Source of the DNA: Planctomycetaceae bacterium
Lineage (GTDB): Bacteria > Planctomycetota > Planctomycetia > Planctomycetales > Planctomycetaceae
Direction: 5' to 3'
DNA: 64,000 nucleotides
Assembly: GCA_017795105.1 (NCBI GenBank)
Contig: CP051247.1
Span: 4,496,001 to 4,560,000 of the forward strand
Position 1 is the stretch's first letter. Each line of letters opens with the position of its first letter. Under the pieces are notes generated by a model. It was given only the letters and a program-made list of their open reading frames with translations, did not search any database and was not told the origin of the DNA. Made by a program: the position numbers and the translations under genes. Positions 35,464 to 45,979 of this stretch are shown piece after piece.

Positions 35464-36267
35464 ATGGATGTGGAACAGCTCTTTCAGGTGATCCTGCTCG
35501 GTATCGTGCAGGGAATCGCCGAATTCCTTCCGATCAGTTCGTCCGGACATCTCGTGATCGTCAACGCGTTGCTGCCTGACTCATCGTCGGCGGGATCGAC
35601 TGATGATCTGGCCATGAACATCGCTTTGCATCTGGGAACGCTCGGGTCCATTCTCGTGGTCTACCGCCGCGACCTCCGCAACTACATCCGCGATTTTCCG
35701 CTAATCCTGTCCGTCATTCTGGCCACGATTCCGATTGTCGTGATCGGCTTCACCCTCAAGGATCAGCTCGAAGTCGCATTCTCCACACCGGCCGTCGCGG
35801 CAGTCGGCTTGCTGGTGACCGCAACGTTCCTCTCGTTGAGCGACTGGCTCGGCAGTAAAGAGCAGCCAGCCGAAAATGTCGAGCCGAAGACACCGACCTG
35901 GTGGCAGGCCTTGCTGGTCGGATGCTTTCAGGCGGTTGCGATTGTGCCCGGGATTTCTCGTTCGGGATCGACCATTGCCGGCGGCGTCATGGTTGGGATC
36001 TCTCGCGAAGATGCGGCTCGGTTTTCGTTTCTGATTGCCATTCCCGCGATCGCGGGGGCGACGTTGTTACACGCTAAAGAAATGTTCGAAAGCGAAGCCG
36101 GGCTCGGCCTGAATATCAATCTGCTGATCGGGGCGATCGTTTCATTCGGAGTGGGAATTGCAGCTCTCGAAATGCTGCTGAAGATCGTCCGAAAGAACCG
36201 GCTTCGATACTTCGCGGTATATTGCGTGATCGTGTCGCTGGTTACGATGTACTTCACTCTCGCGTAA
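35464..36267 (+). CDS. uppP: Undecaprenyl-diphosphatase
   Basis: A 267-residue integral membrane enzyme (UppP/BacA) that removes a phosphate from undecaprenyl pyrophosphate, recycling the lipid carrier for cell-wall and polysaccharide synthesis. About eight helices are predicted. The two signature regions are intact: [17 protein letters not shown] (with the catalytic Glu and SSSGH) near residues 16-32, and [11 protein letters not shown] (the phosphate-binding Arg-Ser segment) near 162-172. The length is typical (265-275). ATG 35464 follows a GGAGAAGG ribosome site. It is 54 bp after the pseudo-HtrA gene, possibly co-transcribed. Its stop is two bases from the stop of the convergent giant gene. 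Confidence 0.95.
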   Translation: MDVEQLFQVILLGIVQGIAEFLPISSSGHLVIVNALLPDSSSAGSTDDLAMNIALHLGTLGSILVVYRRDLRNYIRDFPLILSVILATIPIVVIGFTLKDQLEVAFSTPAVAAVGLLVTATFLSLSDWLGSKEQPAENVEPKTPTWWQALLVGCFQAVAIVPGISRSGSTIAGGVMVGISREDAARFSFLIAIPAIAGATLLHAKEMFESEAGLGLNINLLIGAIVSFGVGIAALEMLLKIVRKNRLRYFAVYCVIVSLVTMYFTLA

Positions 36268-36268
36268 C

Positions 36269-39200
36269 TCAGGCCGAGGTCAAAAGTACGAGCAGAAGCC
36301 CGATCATCATCAGACTCAGTACGAGCAGATGCCGCCGCTTGAAGAGCGGCTTTTCGCGAGCGTAGTAGCCGAGCAGGCCGGCTCCCCACGTCAATGAGAG
36401 GACGATCAGCCCCCAGCGGGGAATCTTCTCGCGATGCTGCTGGTGAACGTCGTTCTGAGGACCGAGGGTGAGCCCCTGACTGACGACGTTGCCGTAGTTT
36501 CGCGTTGCCAGGGCCAGCCAGGAACGTTCTCGAATCTGCTCCCAGCCGCGAGCGACTGCTGTTTCGGGATCGTTGAGAAGTTGTTCCGCACTCGCCTCGG
36601 CATCACTGAGAGAGAGATTGTCGTTGCGGAAGGTGGAGGCATCAAAGCTGACGTTGCTGTTTGAAGCCGGATCGTCGCTGGCGTTTCGGCCGAGCGTCTG
36701 AAGAGCCGACAGATAAGCACCCCATGCGGCGATCGATGCCCGGACTGAACCGGTCGCAGCAGTCGGGTCGAGAAGCCGCCATTGCGTTCGTGTCGCTGCC
36801 GGAATGCGCGGAAGGTGAATTCGCTGATCAACGAGCAGGTGCTGTTCCACGGGACAACGCCAGTGGATCAGCAGGAACGTGGCTTCGTCGAGTGAAGCGG
36901 CATCCGTAACTGTGATCGAGTTCGGAGTCGTCTCATCGATAATGACCCCCTCGTTCAATTGCCGATCGATCCACTCGGCTCCAGCCGGGAGTTCAACCTG
37001 AAACGTGGTCGGCTCCGACTTCTGCTGTTCATTGTCGGCGGGGCGAACGATGAGGGTCTCGCCCAGAATCAGGTCATTACTCAAGTTCAGGGTATGATCG
37101 ACCAGAAGGGAGAAGGGAGTTGAACGATCGATTGTCGCGTCCTCTTCGTCCGTCGCGTCGGCGTCACCAGCCGTGGGCGATTCTCCGAACGGGGGATTTC
37201 CGGCCGGCGACTCTCCCTCCTGAGAAGGCGGCGTGCCGTCTTCGAGGGTTGTTCGCCGCAGCACATAATCGGGAAACGCATTCTCCGGCTGATCGGCATT
37301 CAACTGCGACCGGGCCGGCTGAGGCAGCGGGTCGGGAGAAATCTTTGGAGCCGTGAGCTCCCACTGGTAGCGGGAAATCGCGTTGACCACCCGAACGGAT
37401 TCCGTCTGTGCACTGGTGTTGAGGACTCGGGGAGGTGTAACATCGAGCCGGGTTGCTCGAACGCCTCTCAGCTTCTGCCAGGTCACTGAAACCTGAAATG
37501 GCTCGGCGATCTCCTGTTCCAGACACAATCGCAGCTGCCGCCCGTCGCGGAGAACACGAGAGGTAATGACCTGGGCTCCCTCACGAACCGTTACGGCAGC
37601 CGGCTCCCAGCCAAGATCGTTCCTCAGATCGAGCTCCCACAGGGGCGCCCCGGTGGATCGGCCCGTATAGGTTGATTCAATCCGGACGTCCTTCTGCTCG
37701 ACTGAAACGATGTGCTCGGAATCGATAGAAAGCGTGGAGGGGACTGGCGCGAGATCGAGTCGGACTTGTTGAGGTTCGGTGAGCCGGAAGCATTGCACGT
37801 TCGATGTCAGCACGGCCGGTTCCCGCCAGACAGCCTGAAACGATTCTGCGGTCAGTCGACTGGCTGAACTCCCGTTGATCTCGGCGGCGACACGATAGCC
37901 GGGAACCGAGGTCTGAATGGCGAGCAGCGTAGTTCGCGACGAATCGGCCGGCAGCAGCCGGGGGAGCGTGAGCACGAAGTCGCCGTTGCTCGATTCCGGG
38001 AGCACGACAAACTGCACGACGACCACCGACGATCCGACGGTGGCTGGAGTCAACTCGAATCGCGCCCGTTGCAAGTCGGCATCCTGAAGGTCGGAACTGA
38101 TTCCGAGTAGCTCGGCTCCGACGATGTTCTGAACGATCAGTTCACGAGGCAGGAGAAGGTCGAATTCATGCAGGCCGCCTGCGCGGACATCGAAATGGAG
38201 CTGCCACGTGTATTCGACCACATCGAGCTGAACCTCCGCCAATGCCGTCGAGTCCTTCAAAGTCAGCCCGGACTTCTCAGCCGCTCCCGGGGTCAGGCCC
38301 GGCTCATCGAGATCGATCTTCAGCGTCTCGGACGGACTGAGCTTCCACGTGACCGACTCAGGCGTTTCCTCCGAGGGAAATTGCGAAGCTCCCGACGTGG
38401 TCCAGCCATTTTCAACGTTCACCAGCGGTGCCAGTTCGGCCGGGACGATCAATTCCGAACGAGCCGCCGCGGGAATGTTCATCGTCAGCTGTGTTGCATC
38501 GAGGACGTTGGCCTGCTGAGGAAGGACATCCACACGGACGACATACCTCCGGAATGGGGCGGACTGTCGGCCGAAACTTCGACGTCCGCCCGGCGGAGCG
38601 GGAAGATTGAGCGTCGAGAGATCGTTTCCAGAAAGGGGAATCTCCAGTCCTTTGTTCTCCGGCAGCGGGGTCATGTTGACGATCTGACCATTGACCTCCG
38701 CTCTGAGAGCCGAGATTCCACTGATGTTGACGATCGGGAGCACGAACCGCGTCAGGGGTTCAGGAGCTTTCTCGATGACTTCGAATTCGCACTGCAAGGA
38801 ATACTGTCCGCGCCCATCTGGTCGAAGCGTGTAGCTGGAACTGTGGAAGACGATGTCGTTGCCGGACGTTCGCGGAGGTGTCTGGACCCGCAGCCGATCT
38901 GCCACTTCACGACGAACGTAGACCACGGCTGGAAACTGATCGAGGGAGAGACCCCGGAAGTCACTGGAGAGCGTCGCCGCCGAAACGGGGATCAGGACGT
39001 CTTCCCGGCGAGAATCCGAGGACGATGTCGTGGCCGGAGTTCCGTCGTCTGGGACCACAGCGGTCGTCTCCTGAGAATGAACAACTGCCGAGGCCGTCCC
39101 CAGCACGGCCAGGAAAATCACGAGGCGTCCGGTCAGCAGATTCCACATCGGATTGATCGCTGAATGCTTCTCGGCATTCCCGTCGGCACTGATAAAGTGT

Positions 39201-42200
39201 TTCCGTCGCCATTGTTCGAATGCCGGTCCAAGTTGAGCCACGAGCAGCAGGGCCGCCAGCACAGCATAGGCGTAATGTGTCCAGTTCCCGGCAGGAACGA
39301 AGGCGAGCGCCAAAGCGACCAGAGTCGTAATCGCGAGCAAAGGCTTCTGCGGCAGCAGTCCGATCGCCACGCCGCCGTAAAGGAGGATCAACGCGACGAC
39401 GAACGTCCATACAATCCAGCCCCAGGGCATCTTTGCGTGAGATCCCTCGATCCGAATCTGGCGATCGTCGGGCAGCACGACCTGAGTCGCTTGCACGCGA
39501 TGCGTCCCTTGACTCAGGGACTGGGCGATTAATTCTGTCAGAGAGCCGGTGTTGCCGAACGAAGCACCTGGGTTGAACGGTCGCCAGTAGCTGACCGCAC
39601 CGGCGGGACTCAGTTCGAAGTCATTCTCCGTGCAGAGGACTACGTCGAGATCGTAGCGGATCAGTTCGCTGCGCGGCAGCAAAATAACATCCGCTGCTGC
39701 CGACTGGTAGGTGAGCCGAATGCGTTCGATGCGTTCTGCGAAATCGGGAAGCTCATACTCGGTAACCACATCGTCGACCGTGATGCACGTGTCATTCAGC
39801 CAGACCGACTGGAGGTCAACTGGGGTTGAAAAGGTGAAGCGGGCGTGGGATGCATCGAGCGATTGTTCTGAGGCAACCAGGTCGAGCTGAGCCTGCAATC
39901 GCGGAGTCGGTGAAGATTGTCGCAATGCATAGACGCGGCTTTGCCAGCCCGAAACCTTCTGCTGAGAGACTTCGGATTCTGATTCGTGACCGAAACGCAG
40001 AAACAGTTCGGGGGGAGCAGCCTCAGGTCCGTATTCGACATCTTCCCGGAGAGCAATGTCGGGAGTGGCTGCGGTGCGAAGTTCACTTGCCACGGGATCT
40101 GTCGCGGAGACGCGACCGTGCCAGGCCGTGTCGGTCGTTACGATGGGCACCGGCAGCGGAGACATCTCATCGCTGGTCCAGGCGAGTGTCGCCTCGAAAA
40201 CCAGCGATCCAGTCTCCGTGGCGGTCTCCCAGTTGCATGTCCACTCCTGTTGATTGTCTTCGTTCGTGCTCACGTACAGCATTGCCGGAGCCACAGCGGG
40301 TGTTGCCGTGAAGCTGCCGTGAGTCGGCGGCCGCTTCCACATCGGTTGATGTCCCGGAATACTCATCTTCCAGGAGAGGGATGAGATCTGTTCCCGAATG
40401 AAGGGCGGAATCTCGATGCGGTAACGGGCAACGAGGCGATCTTCCTGACGCGTGAGGAGGGTCTCGACTTCGCAATGCTCGCTCGCTTTGCGTTCCGAGA
40501 CCGTCGGCAACGCATCGACGTTATCGGAGGTCGAACGCTGAACGATCACACGCGTTGCCGGTGTGACGTCGACCAGACGGGCTTCTGCTCCCGATTGCAA
40601 TCCCGCCGAAGCAGGAACACGTTTTCGCAATGCGTTGACGAGCGAACTGGCTGTCGCCGCGGCGATCTCTGCCTGCTCGGGAATCGTTTTGACGATCTGC
40701 AGATTCGTTTCTGAAAGCAGGAACTGTCGGATGCGGCCGGTATCGGGCACGAGCACCGGGAGGGTCAACTGTTGCTGACCAGAAGCCGCCGGGCGAGCCT
40801 CAAGGGTAATGCGGATTGCGACCGGTTCGCGAACCGTCAACTGGTTGGCCAGATCGATCGTGAGCCGATTCAGTCCGTTGCGGCGTCCCACGGTCCAGTC
40901 GATGACAACGTTCTCGGTGGCATCGGACATCGCGTCCACGCTAACGACCTGAAAACCGTTGGCGAGCTGAAACTCTCCCTGATAGACGCCGGACTGCGAT
41001 GGGGTCCAGAGCATGTAATGGTCGAGCAGGCAGGCATCGCCCGACTCGCGGCATTGAACGATCTGATCAATCAGCAACTGTGCTTTCGGAATAGCCGCCT
41101 GCAGAGAAACGCGGGGATCAGCATCCGTGACTGCATACGACCACAAATCGCGGGTACCCTGGACGAATCGGGCACTTTGCTGCAGCAGTCCCGACGTCGA
41201 CAGCGATTGAATCTGATACGGCGCCTCAACGGTGAGATTGACTTCTCCGTTCAAGGCCACTTCGTTCAGGACCTTGGGAAAGCCCGTCGAGAGCTGCCCC
41301 TCGCGAGCGAGTTGTAGTCGCCCTCGAATCCGCAATGTCGCCAGCGAAGCACTTTGAGGCGGGAAGGGAAACCGATAGACACGAATGCTTTCATCCTGTT
41401 CGACTGCTTCAAACAGGGGGAGAACTTCGGCCTGTTCGAACTGAGCCGACTGAGGCTCGAAGTTGGCAGGGAATTGAATCAGACATTCCTGCGTCGCTCG
41501 GTTGTCCATGCGAAACTGGAAATCGGTCGTGAACGTGGTTCCGGACGCCGAGACGTTAAGCAGATGGATGAAACGACTGACCATCTGGGGCTGCACGAAT
41601 CGTCCCCGTCGCGGTTCGACTTTCAGCGAAACGCGATCGCCTTCGATCCCGATGATCGTCCAGGTTCGTGTCGCATTGTTGACCGGCGAGGCGTAGACGG
41701 CGACTCGCTCCTGCGACGCGACCGTAACATCGAATCGTTCGGGCACGGTCAGTTCGACGGTCGAGTTCGTGCTTGTTGGCAACTCGATGTCGAAGCGAGT
41801 TGTGCGGCCGTCTGTTTGTCCGGGATGAGTCCAGCTTCCAAAGACGGCTTTCGAATCGCTGCTGGCATAGACCATTAAACGCCCGTCGGTGCCAATGCCC
41901 CAGTTCTCCGACTCCCGGTTCCACGACAGGGAATCGATACAGAGGCTCGTTTTGCCGAAGCGAATCCAGCTCGCTGAGCTCTCTTCGGTCATCAGTTCCA
42001 GTTCGAGACTGCCGTCGACGAGATTGCCGTCCTCGAAACGGGCGGAGTACGTCGCCTTTTGAGTCCGTCCTTCGCGAGCCTGCAACGCCTGTGGCAACAG
42101 GGCGCGAGGCGACGGGACGAGTCGGGCCGGAGAAATGGGACGCCAGTCCCCCGCAGGCCAGATTTCCGGACGGTCTTCGGGCACATAGACCCGACGGAAC

Positions 42201-42307
42201 GGAAATTCTTCCCCCTGCTGAGCGGAGCCGCTTACGCTCATCAACAGAATGAGAGCGGCGATTTGGAAGACGCTGCAGAATGTGGCGAAGCGAGACATGG
42301 GGGTCAT
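36269..42307 (-). CDS. Giant exported membrane-anchored protein with two similar units
   Basis: A 2012-residue protein of unknown function. A signal peptide is at about residues 8-30 (ending SGSAQ). The first unit (about 31-955) is beta-rich. It is followed by a cluster of membrane helices (about 960-1100, with WIVWTFVVALILLYGGVAIG and later GRLVIFLAVLGTASAVVHSQ). A second beta-rich unit (about 1105-1965) follows, closed by two more helices near 1965-2010 (RWGLIVLSLTWGAGLLGYY). The second unit begins right after a segment that looks like an internal signal peptide, so the gene reads like two exported, C-terminally anchored proteins joined. Segments such as YTLRPDGRGQYSLQCEFEVI recall YSARFEDGNLVDGSLELEL in unit 1. 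There is no catalytic motif. ATG 42298 is an alternative start. It lies 27 bp after the related gene upstream. Confidence 0.88.
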   Translation of the reverse strand: MTPMSRFATFCSVFQIAALILLMSVSGSAQQGEEFPFRRVYVPEDRPEIWPAGDWRPISPARLVPSPRALLPQALQAREGRTQKATYSARFEDGNLVDGSLELELMTEESSASWIRFGKTSLCIDSLSWNRESENWGIGTDGRLMVYASSDSKAVFGSWTHPGQTDGRTTRFDIELPTSTNSTVELTVPERFDVTVASQERVAVYASPVNNATRTWTIIGIEGDRVSLKVEPRRGRFVQPQMVSRFIHLLNVSASGTTFTTDFQFRMDNRATQECLIQFPANFEPQSAQFEQAEVLPLFEAVEQDESIRVYRFPFPPQSASLATLRIRGRLQLAREGQLSTGFPKVLNEVALNGEVNLTVEAPYQIQSLSTSGLLQQSARFVQGTRDLWSYAVTDADPRVSLQAAIPKAQLLIDQIVQCRESGDACLLDHYMLWTPSQSGVYQGEFQLANGFQVVSVDAMSDATENVVIDWTVGRRNGLNRLTIDLANQLTVREPVAIRITLEARPAASGQQQLTLPVLVPDTGRIRQFLLSETNLQIVKTIPEQAEIAAATASSLVNALRKRVPASAGLQSGAEARLVDVTPATRVIVQRSTSDNVDALPTVSERKASEHCEVETLLTRQEDRLVARYRIEIPPFIREQISSLSWKMSIPGHQPMWKRPPTHGSFTATPAVAPAMLYVSTNEDNQQEWTCNWETATETGSLVFEATLAWTSDEMSPLPVPIVTTDTAWHGRVSATDPVASELRTAATPDIALREDVEYGPEAAPPELFLRFGHESESEVSQQKVSGWQSRVYALRQSSPTPRLQAQLDLVASEQSLDASHARFTFSTPVDLQSVWLNDTCITVDDVVTEYELPDFAERIERIRLTYQSAAADVILLPRSELIRYDLDVVLCTENDFELSPAGAVSYWRPFNPGASFGNTGSLTELIAQSLSQGTHRVQATQVVLPDDRQIRIEGSHAKMPWGWIVWTFVVALILLYGGVAIGLLPQKPLLAITTLVALALAFVPAGNWTHYAYAVLAALLLVAQLGPAFEQWRRKHFISADGNAEKHSAINPMWNLLTGRLVIFLAVLGTASAVVHSQETTAVVPDDGTPATTSSSDSRREDVLIPVSAATLSSDFRGLSLDQFPAVVYVRREVADRLRVQTPPRTSGNDIVFHSSSYTLRPDGRGQYSLQCEFEVIEKAPEPLTRFVLPIVNISGISALRAEVNGQIVNMTPLPENKGLEIPLSGNDLSTLNLPAPPGGRRSFGRQSAPFRRYVVRVDVLPQQANVLDATQLTMNIPAAARSELIVPAELAPLVNVENGWTTSGASQFPSEETPESVTWKLSPSETLKIDLDEPGLTPGAAEKSGLTLKDSTALAEVQLDVVEYTWQLHFDVRAGGLHEFDLLLPRELIVQNIVGAELLGISSDLQDADLQRARFELTPATVGSSVVVVQFVVLPESSNGDFVLTLPRLLPADSSRTTLLAIQTSVPGYRVAAEINGSSASRLTAESFQAVWREPAVLTSNVQCFRLTEPQQVRLDLAPVPSTLSIDSEHIVSVEQKDVRIESTYTGRSTGAPLWELDLRNDLGWEPAAVTVREGAQVITSRVLRDGRQLRLCLEQEIAEPFQVSVTWQKLRGVRATRLDVTPPRVLNTSAQTESVRVVNAISRYQWELTAPKISPDPLPQPARSQLNADQPENAFPDYVLRRTTLEDGTPPSQEGESPAGNPPFGESPTAGDADATDEEDATIDRSTPFSLLVDHTLNLSNDLILGETLIVRPADNEQQKSEPTTFQVELPAGAEWIDRQLNEGVIIDETTPNSITVTDAASLDEATFLLIHWRCPVEQHLLVDQRIHLPRIPAATRTQWRLLDPTAATGSVRASIAAWGAYLSALQTLGRNASDDPASNSNVSFDASTFRNDNLSLSDAEASAEQLLNDPETAVARGWEQIRERSWLALATRNYGNVVSQGLTLGPQNDVHQQHREKIPRWGLIVLSLTWGAGLLGYYAREKPLFKRRHLLVLSLMMIGLLLVLLTSA

Positions 42308-42334
42308 CAGATGAAAGACAGGCGGGCCGAACTC

Positions 42335-45300
42335 TTATTGCTGGGACGACTCGGCGAATTCGCGAGGAGGTTGAATGCGGGTGATGTCGTCGGCTCCGAC
42401 GCCGTGGGCATCCATCTGGATCGCACCTTCACTCTTGCTGCCACTTTCATGATGCGGCCCGACGATAATCAGCGTCGGTTCTTCATGACGCGAGCGAAGT
42501 CGATAGGCTCCCCAGGTGGCGATGCCGATCGAGATCATTCCGAGTAACAATGGCTGGGCAAGCACAAGGGCCGGCTCGGGCAGCAGGGCAGCAAACGTCA
42601 TCCCCGCGACCACGATCGCCAACAGAATCTGCAGCTGAGCTGTCGCTGTCCGGCCGAGCAGAACGATGGCGAACAACAGAGGAAGTCCACATCCAATCGT
42701 GATGAGCAGGCCCCGGCCGATCGATCGGAACTCCATCGACTCCGGCCAGCCGTGACTGGTGAACCGGTAACGCGAGAACTTGCCGTTGGCTTCGCGGGGA
42801 TTGGTCTGTTCCCGATGCAGACTCAATGGTTCCTGAGCGATGCGCCGGAAACCGAATCCTCGCCATTCCCACCGATAAGTTGAGAGCATGTTGTCCGGAG
42901 GCTGAAACAGATAGACGCCACTGGGGAATAACAGGTCCCAGGTCATCAGGCCGACATGGTCCTGCAACGAATGCACGGGAAGAGACAGACGCTGTTGTTT
43001 GAGGGATGTCAGACCGGTTTCCGAGGGATGCCGAATCGAAACGACCAGCCGCCCGGGCAGACCGACGGCACTGTCCGGAAGTAGAAAGCTCACTCCGCGA
43101 GTGTTGCTGATCCCATCCAGGAAGTATGTCTCGACGCGTCCATCAAGACTCCACGCCGCAGAAACGACTTCGACATCTTCATTCAGGTTGAACTGCAGGC
43201 TGGGCGGGGTGCGGGCGATACGGAACAGCATATTGCTGACTGTCGTACCGTCCGATGCGACCCAGGTTTCGACCCGGGCATCCACGTAACCGACGTCGAG
43301 ACCGGTCCGGGTTTGCGTCAGATCAGCCGCGAAAGCACGGGCACCCTCGCTGAAGAGATTAACGAACGAGGTCGTGTCGTTTCCCGAGTCCTCCAACTGC
43401 CAGCCTTCGCCAGCCAGCGAGATTTCATAGGGAGTCTTGTTGATGACTTCATGCCGGCTGCGATCGCTCGGGAAGGCTGTGATTTGGGGAAGGCTGCCGC
43501 GAACCAGGTCGCCATCTTCGATCTGAAGCGGCACGTTCAACCGGGCGCGAATCCGCAGCTTGCCGCGAATGGGCTCACGAATCTGATAGATGTACTCGAC
43601 GCGTGTCGCGGTCGTCGTTTCTTCCGAGCCGGCCGCGACCGGCTGAGCGATCATCTTCAGTTCGTTGCCGGTTTGATCGAAGAAGCGAACCGACTTGGCC
43701 GCCGCGGCATCGGTTCCGGTTGCCGCCAGCTGGAAACGAAACTCATCGACCGGAATCGTTTCGACGTCAAAGTCGAACACGTGTTCGAGCGAGGCCGTCC
43801 TGGTCGACAAATCGATTCGGGTCAGCACCTGGCTTTCTCGAACGGCGACGCTTCGCTTGACCACATCAAACCCGAGCGTGCGAGGTTCATCCGACTCCAG
43901 CATGGAATAGTGTGCGATCTGCTGGGATTTCGAGGCCGATTCCTCAAACAGGTTGGCCTGTCGTTTGAGCATCGCGATCCGCTGATCAGACAGCGGAACG
44001 AATCCTTCGCCTTCCAGACGCGGACGTCGATCGGGCCGCAGGGAGACGATGCGGAGGATCTGATCCTGAAAGTCGGTATTTGTCGAGGCAATGACCGGTA
44101 ACGCAAAGTCGATGGTGGGCGGGCCGGCGTCGGCAGGTTGCGGGGTCTTGCTCCGCGGTCGACGCGCCTTGAACCGAATGCGATGCTGGGTCGTCCAGCT
44201 TGGCGTCTTAATGACGAGCTGATCGGCCCGCTCGAACACAACATCGAGCGGCACGTCATCGGCAGTTACCGTCGACAGTTCCCAGCCGTCACTCTCGAAG
44301 TTCTTCCACGTCAGACTGATCGCATCGATCACGCCGTTGCGAGGTGTGATGACAAACTCTCCGGACAGATCGAGCTGATGATCCTGCACCAGCAGATTGA
44401 AGTAGCCGTCTGCGGAGAACGTCGTTTTGGCTCGCTGAACGGACAGGGCGAGCTGAAACGGCTGACTGTAATATCGAAACGCCTGCACCGCATCCGGGGC
44501 GAACGTCAGATCGCGGACATCGGTCGCGAAGATGTTCTCTGACTGCGTCGTCATCTGCGTCATCCGCCAGTCGGGCGACTTGCGCAGAGCGACCTTTCCG
44601 GTCTCCTTGCGGGCACGATCGACCTTAAACCCATCGATCAGAATCTGACTTTCGAACCGCCGCACGGGAGCACTCAGCTTCCAGTTGATTTGTGCGGTCG
44701 TCTGCAGCGGTGGCGAGAAGTTGAGCTGGATCGACGAAGGATCGGTCGGATCGAAGATGTATTTCATGTCTCGATCGGACGTGATGCTGTCAGGCTGGAA
44801 TCCCGAAGGAAGCTTCACGTTGAGCGTCGTTATGGCTCCGCGTTCGATCGTGACGGCCTGACGAGCCGTGATCGAAGTCGAATCGCCCTGTCGCAGCACC
44901 TCGATTCGGCTGTCGACATCGACAATCGGATCGATGCTCATATCGATCGAGGATTCCGACCACGTCAGATCGATCTGCTGCTGAAAACCGGCGATGCGAA
45001 CGAGGACGCCGCCATTGTTCGAGTCCCGTTCCCAGAAGCCACGGCTGTTAAGTTCAATCGCCGGGTTCTCGAGATCGAGCTGGACTTCCATCTCGGTTCG
45101 CGACGCCTGGGGCACGGTCAGCAGCAACTGGTTTTCATTGCTGACGGTTCGGATCGGAGTGAGCATCTGCAGATCGATGCGGAATGTTTCCATGTTCCGA
45201 TACCAGAGCAGCCATTGTCCACTGTCGATGTCGCGCGACACCATCAGCTGGCCGTCGGTCTCGGCTTCGGGATTCTCCTGCACCTGGCTGAACCCGGTCA

Positions 45301-45775
45301 GAACGCTTTCACCCATCATCAATGGCAGCGAATTCCACTCGGGAGATCGGTCGACACTGAAGTCGAGGTCAAACCGAACATCAGCCCAGAGGCGTTCTTC
45401 GGCATCGCGACTCAGGCTCGCAGTGGCCGAAAGACTTCGAAGGACCCAGAACTGATTCTCACCGTCGGCCAGCTCCTTGCGATCGAGCCAGTCGAGATAC
45501 TGTTCGAGCAGCACGTTCAACGGCACGGCAATCGGCTTGCCCTCTTCGTTGGGCATGTAGACGATGTCCTGCGGCACGCGGTCGGTTTGCGGCAGCGGAG
45601 TACTGGTGGCCGGTGCGGGATCGGACACAGGGGCGGGCTGAGTCGCTTCTTCGGTTCCAGCGGGCTGCGCAGCGACCGGGCCATGGGGAATGAGCACTGC
45701 CAATACGAGCAGCAGACTCATCAGCCACGATGTCCGGCTCCGGTGATCGGATTGAAGGCAGAAACCCATAGACAT
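42335..45775 (-). CDS. Large exported membrane-anchored protein, single unit
   Basis: A 1146-residue protein with the same plan as each half of the giant downstream protein. There is a signal peptide (about residues 14-36, ending PVAAQ), a long beta-rich exported region (about 40-1015), and a C-terminal group of about four membrane helices (about 1018-1100, GRGLLITIGCGLPLLFAIVL then LLAIVVAGMTFAALL). The final 45 residues are polar and cytoplasmic. The exported part has a motif like SATASLSRDAEERLWADVRF, resembling the strand patterns in its neighbour. No cysteines, catalytic residues or known domain can be named. It is the first gene of a two-gene minus-strand operon. ATG 45769 is an alternative start. 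The function could be cell-surface structure or binding; that is inference. Confidence 0.88.
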   Translation of the reverse strand: MSMGFCLQSDHRSRTSWLMSLLLVLAVLIPHGPVAAQPAGTEEATQPAPVSDPAPATSTPLPQTDRVPQDIVYMPNEEGKPIAVPLNVLLEQYLDWLDRKELADGENQFWVLRSLSATASLSRDAEERLWADVRFDLDFSVDRSPEWNSLPLMMGESVLTGFSQVQENPEAETDGQLMVSRDIDSGQWLLWYRNMETFRIDLQMLTPIRTVSNENQLLLTVPQASRTEMEVQLDLENPAIELNSRGFWERDSNNGGVLVRIAGFQQQIDLTWSESSIDMSIDPIVDVDSRIEVLRQGDSTSITARQAVTIERGAITTLNVKLPSGFQPDSITSDRDMKYIFDPTDPSSIQLNFSPPLQTTAQINWKLSAPVRRFESQILIDGFKVDRARKETGKVALRKSPDWRMTQMTTQSENIFATDVRDLTFAPDAVQAFRYYSQPFQLALSVQRAKTTFSADGYFNLLVQDHQLDLSGEFVITPRNGVIDAISLTWKNFESDGWELSTVTADDVPLDVVFERADQLVIKTPSWTTQHRIRFKARRPRSKTPQPADAGPPTIDFALPVIASTNTDFQDQILRIVSLRPDRRPRLEGEGFVPLSDQRIAMLKRQANLFEESASKSQQIAHYSMLESDEPRTLGFDVVKRSVAVRESQVLTRIDLSTRTASLEHVFDFDVETIPVDEFRFQLAATGTDAAAAKSVRFFDQTGNELKMIAQPVAAGSEETTTATRVEYIYQIREPIRGKLRIRARLNVPLQIEDGDLVRGSLPQITAFPSDRSRHEVINKTPYEISLAGEGWQLEDSGNDTTSFVNLFSEGARAFAADLTQTRTGLDVGYVDARVETWVASDGTTVSNMLFRIARTPPSLQFNLNEDVEVVSAAWSLDGRVETYFLDGISNTRGVSFLLPDSAVGLPGRLVVSIRHPSETGLTSLKQQRLSLPVHSLQDHVGLMTWDLLFPSGVYLFQPPDNMLSTYRWEWRGFGFRRIAQEPLSLHREQTNPREANGKFSRYRFTSHGWPESMEFRSIGRGLLITIGCGLPLLFAIVLLGRTATAQLQILLAIVVAGMTFAALLPEPALVLAQPLLLGMISIGIATWGAYRLRSRHEEPTLIIVGPHHESGSKSEGAIQMDAHGVGADDITRIQPPREFAESSQQ

Positions 45776-45979
45776 TGATCCGCGGGAATCGATCGAGAAG
45801 ATCAGGTTGCGGCGGTGAAAGCCGGGTGATCGATAAGAGAATTGAACGATTCGCAGTCGTTGCTGCGCTACGTTGTTATTTTAGCCCACCCCGGAGCAGG
45901 AAGGTAAGCGGGATCGGCACGGTTTAACAATTTATCCTGAACAGCCGATGAGCTCGAAAAGAATTGAATTCGCCCGGAG

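Noticed and set aside
38168..39163. 331-codon + strand frame inside the giant gene
   Set aside because: Antisense shadow of a continuous 2012-codon gene with signal peptide and membrane helices.
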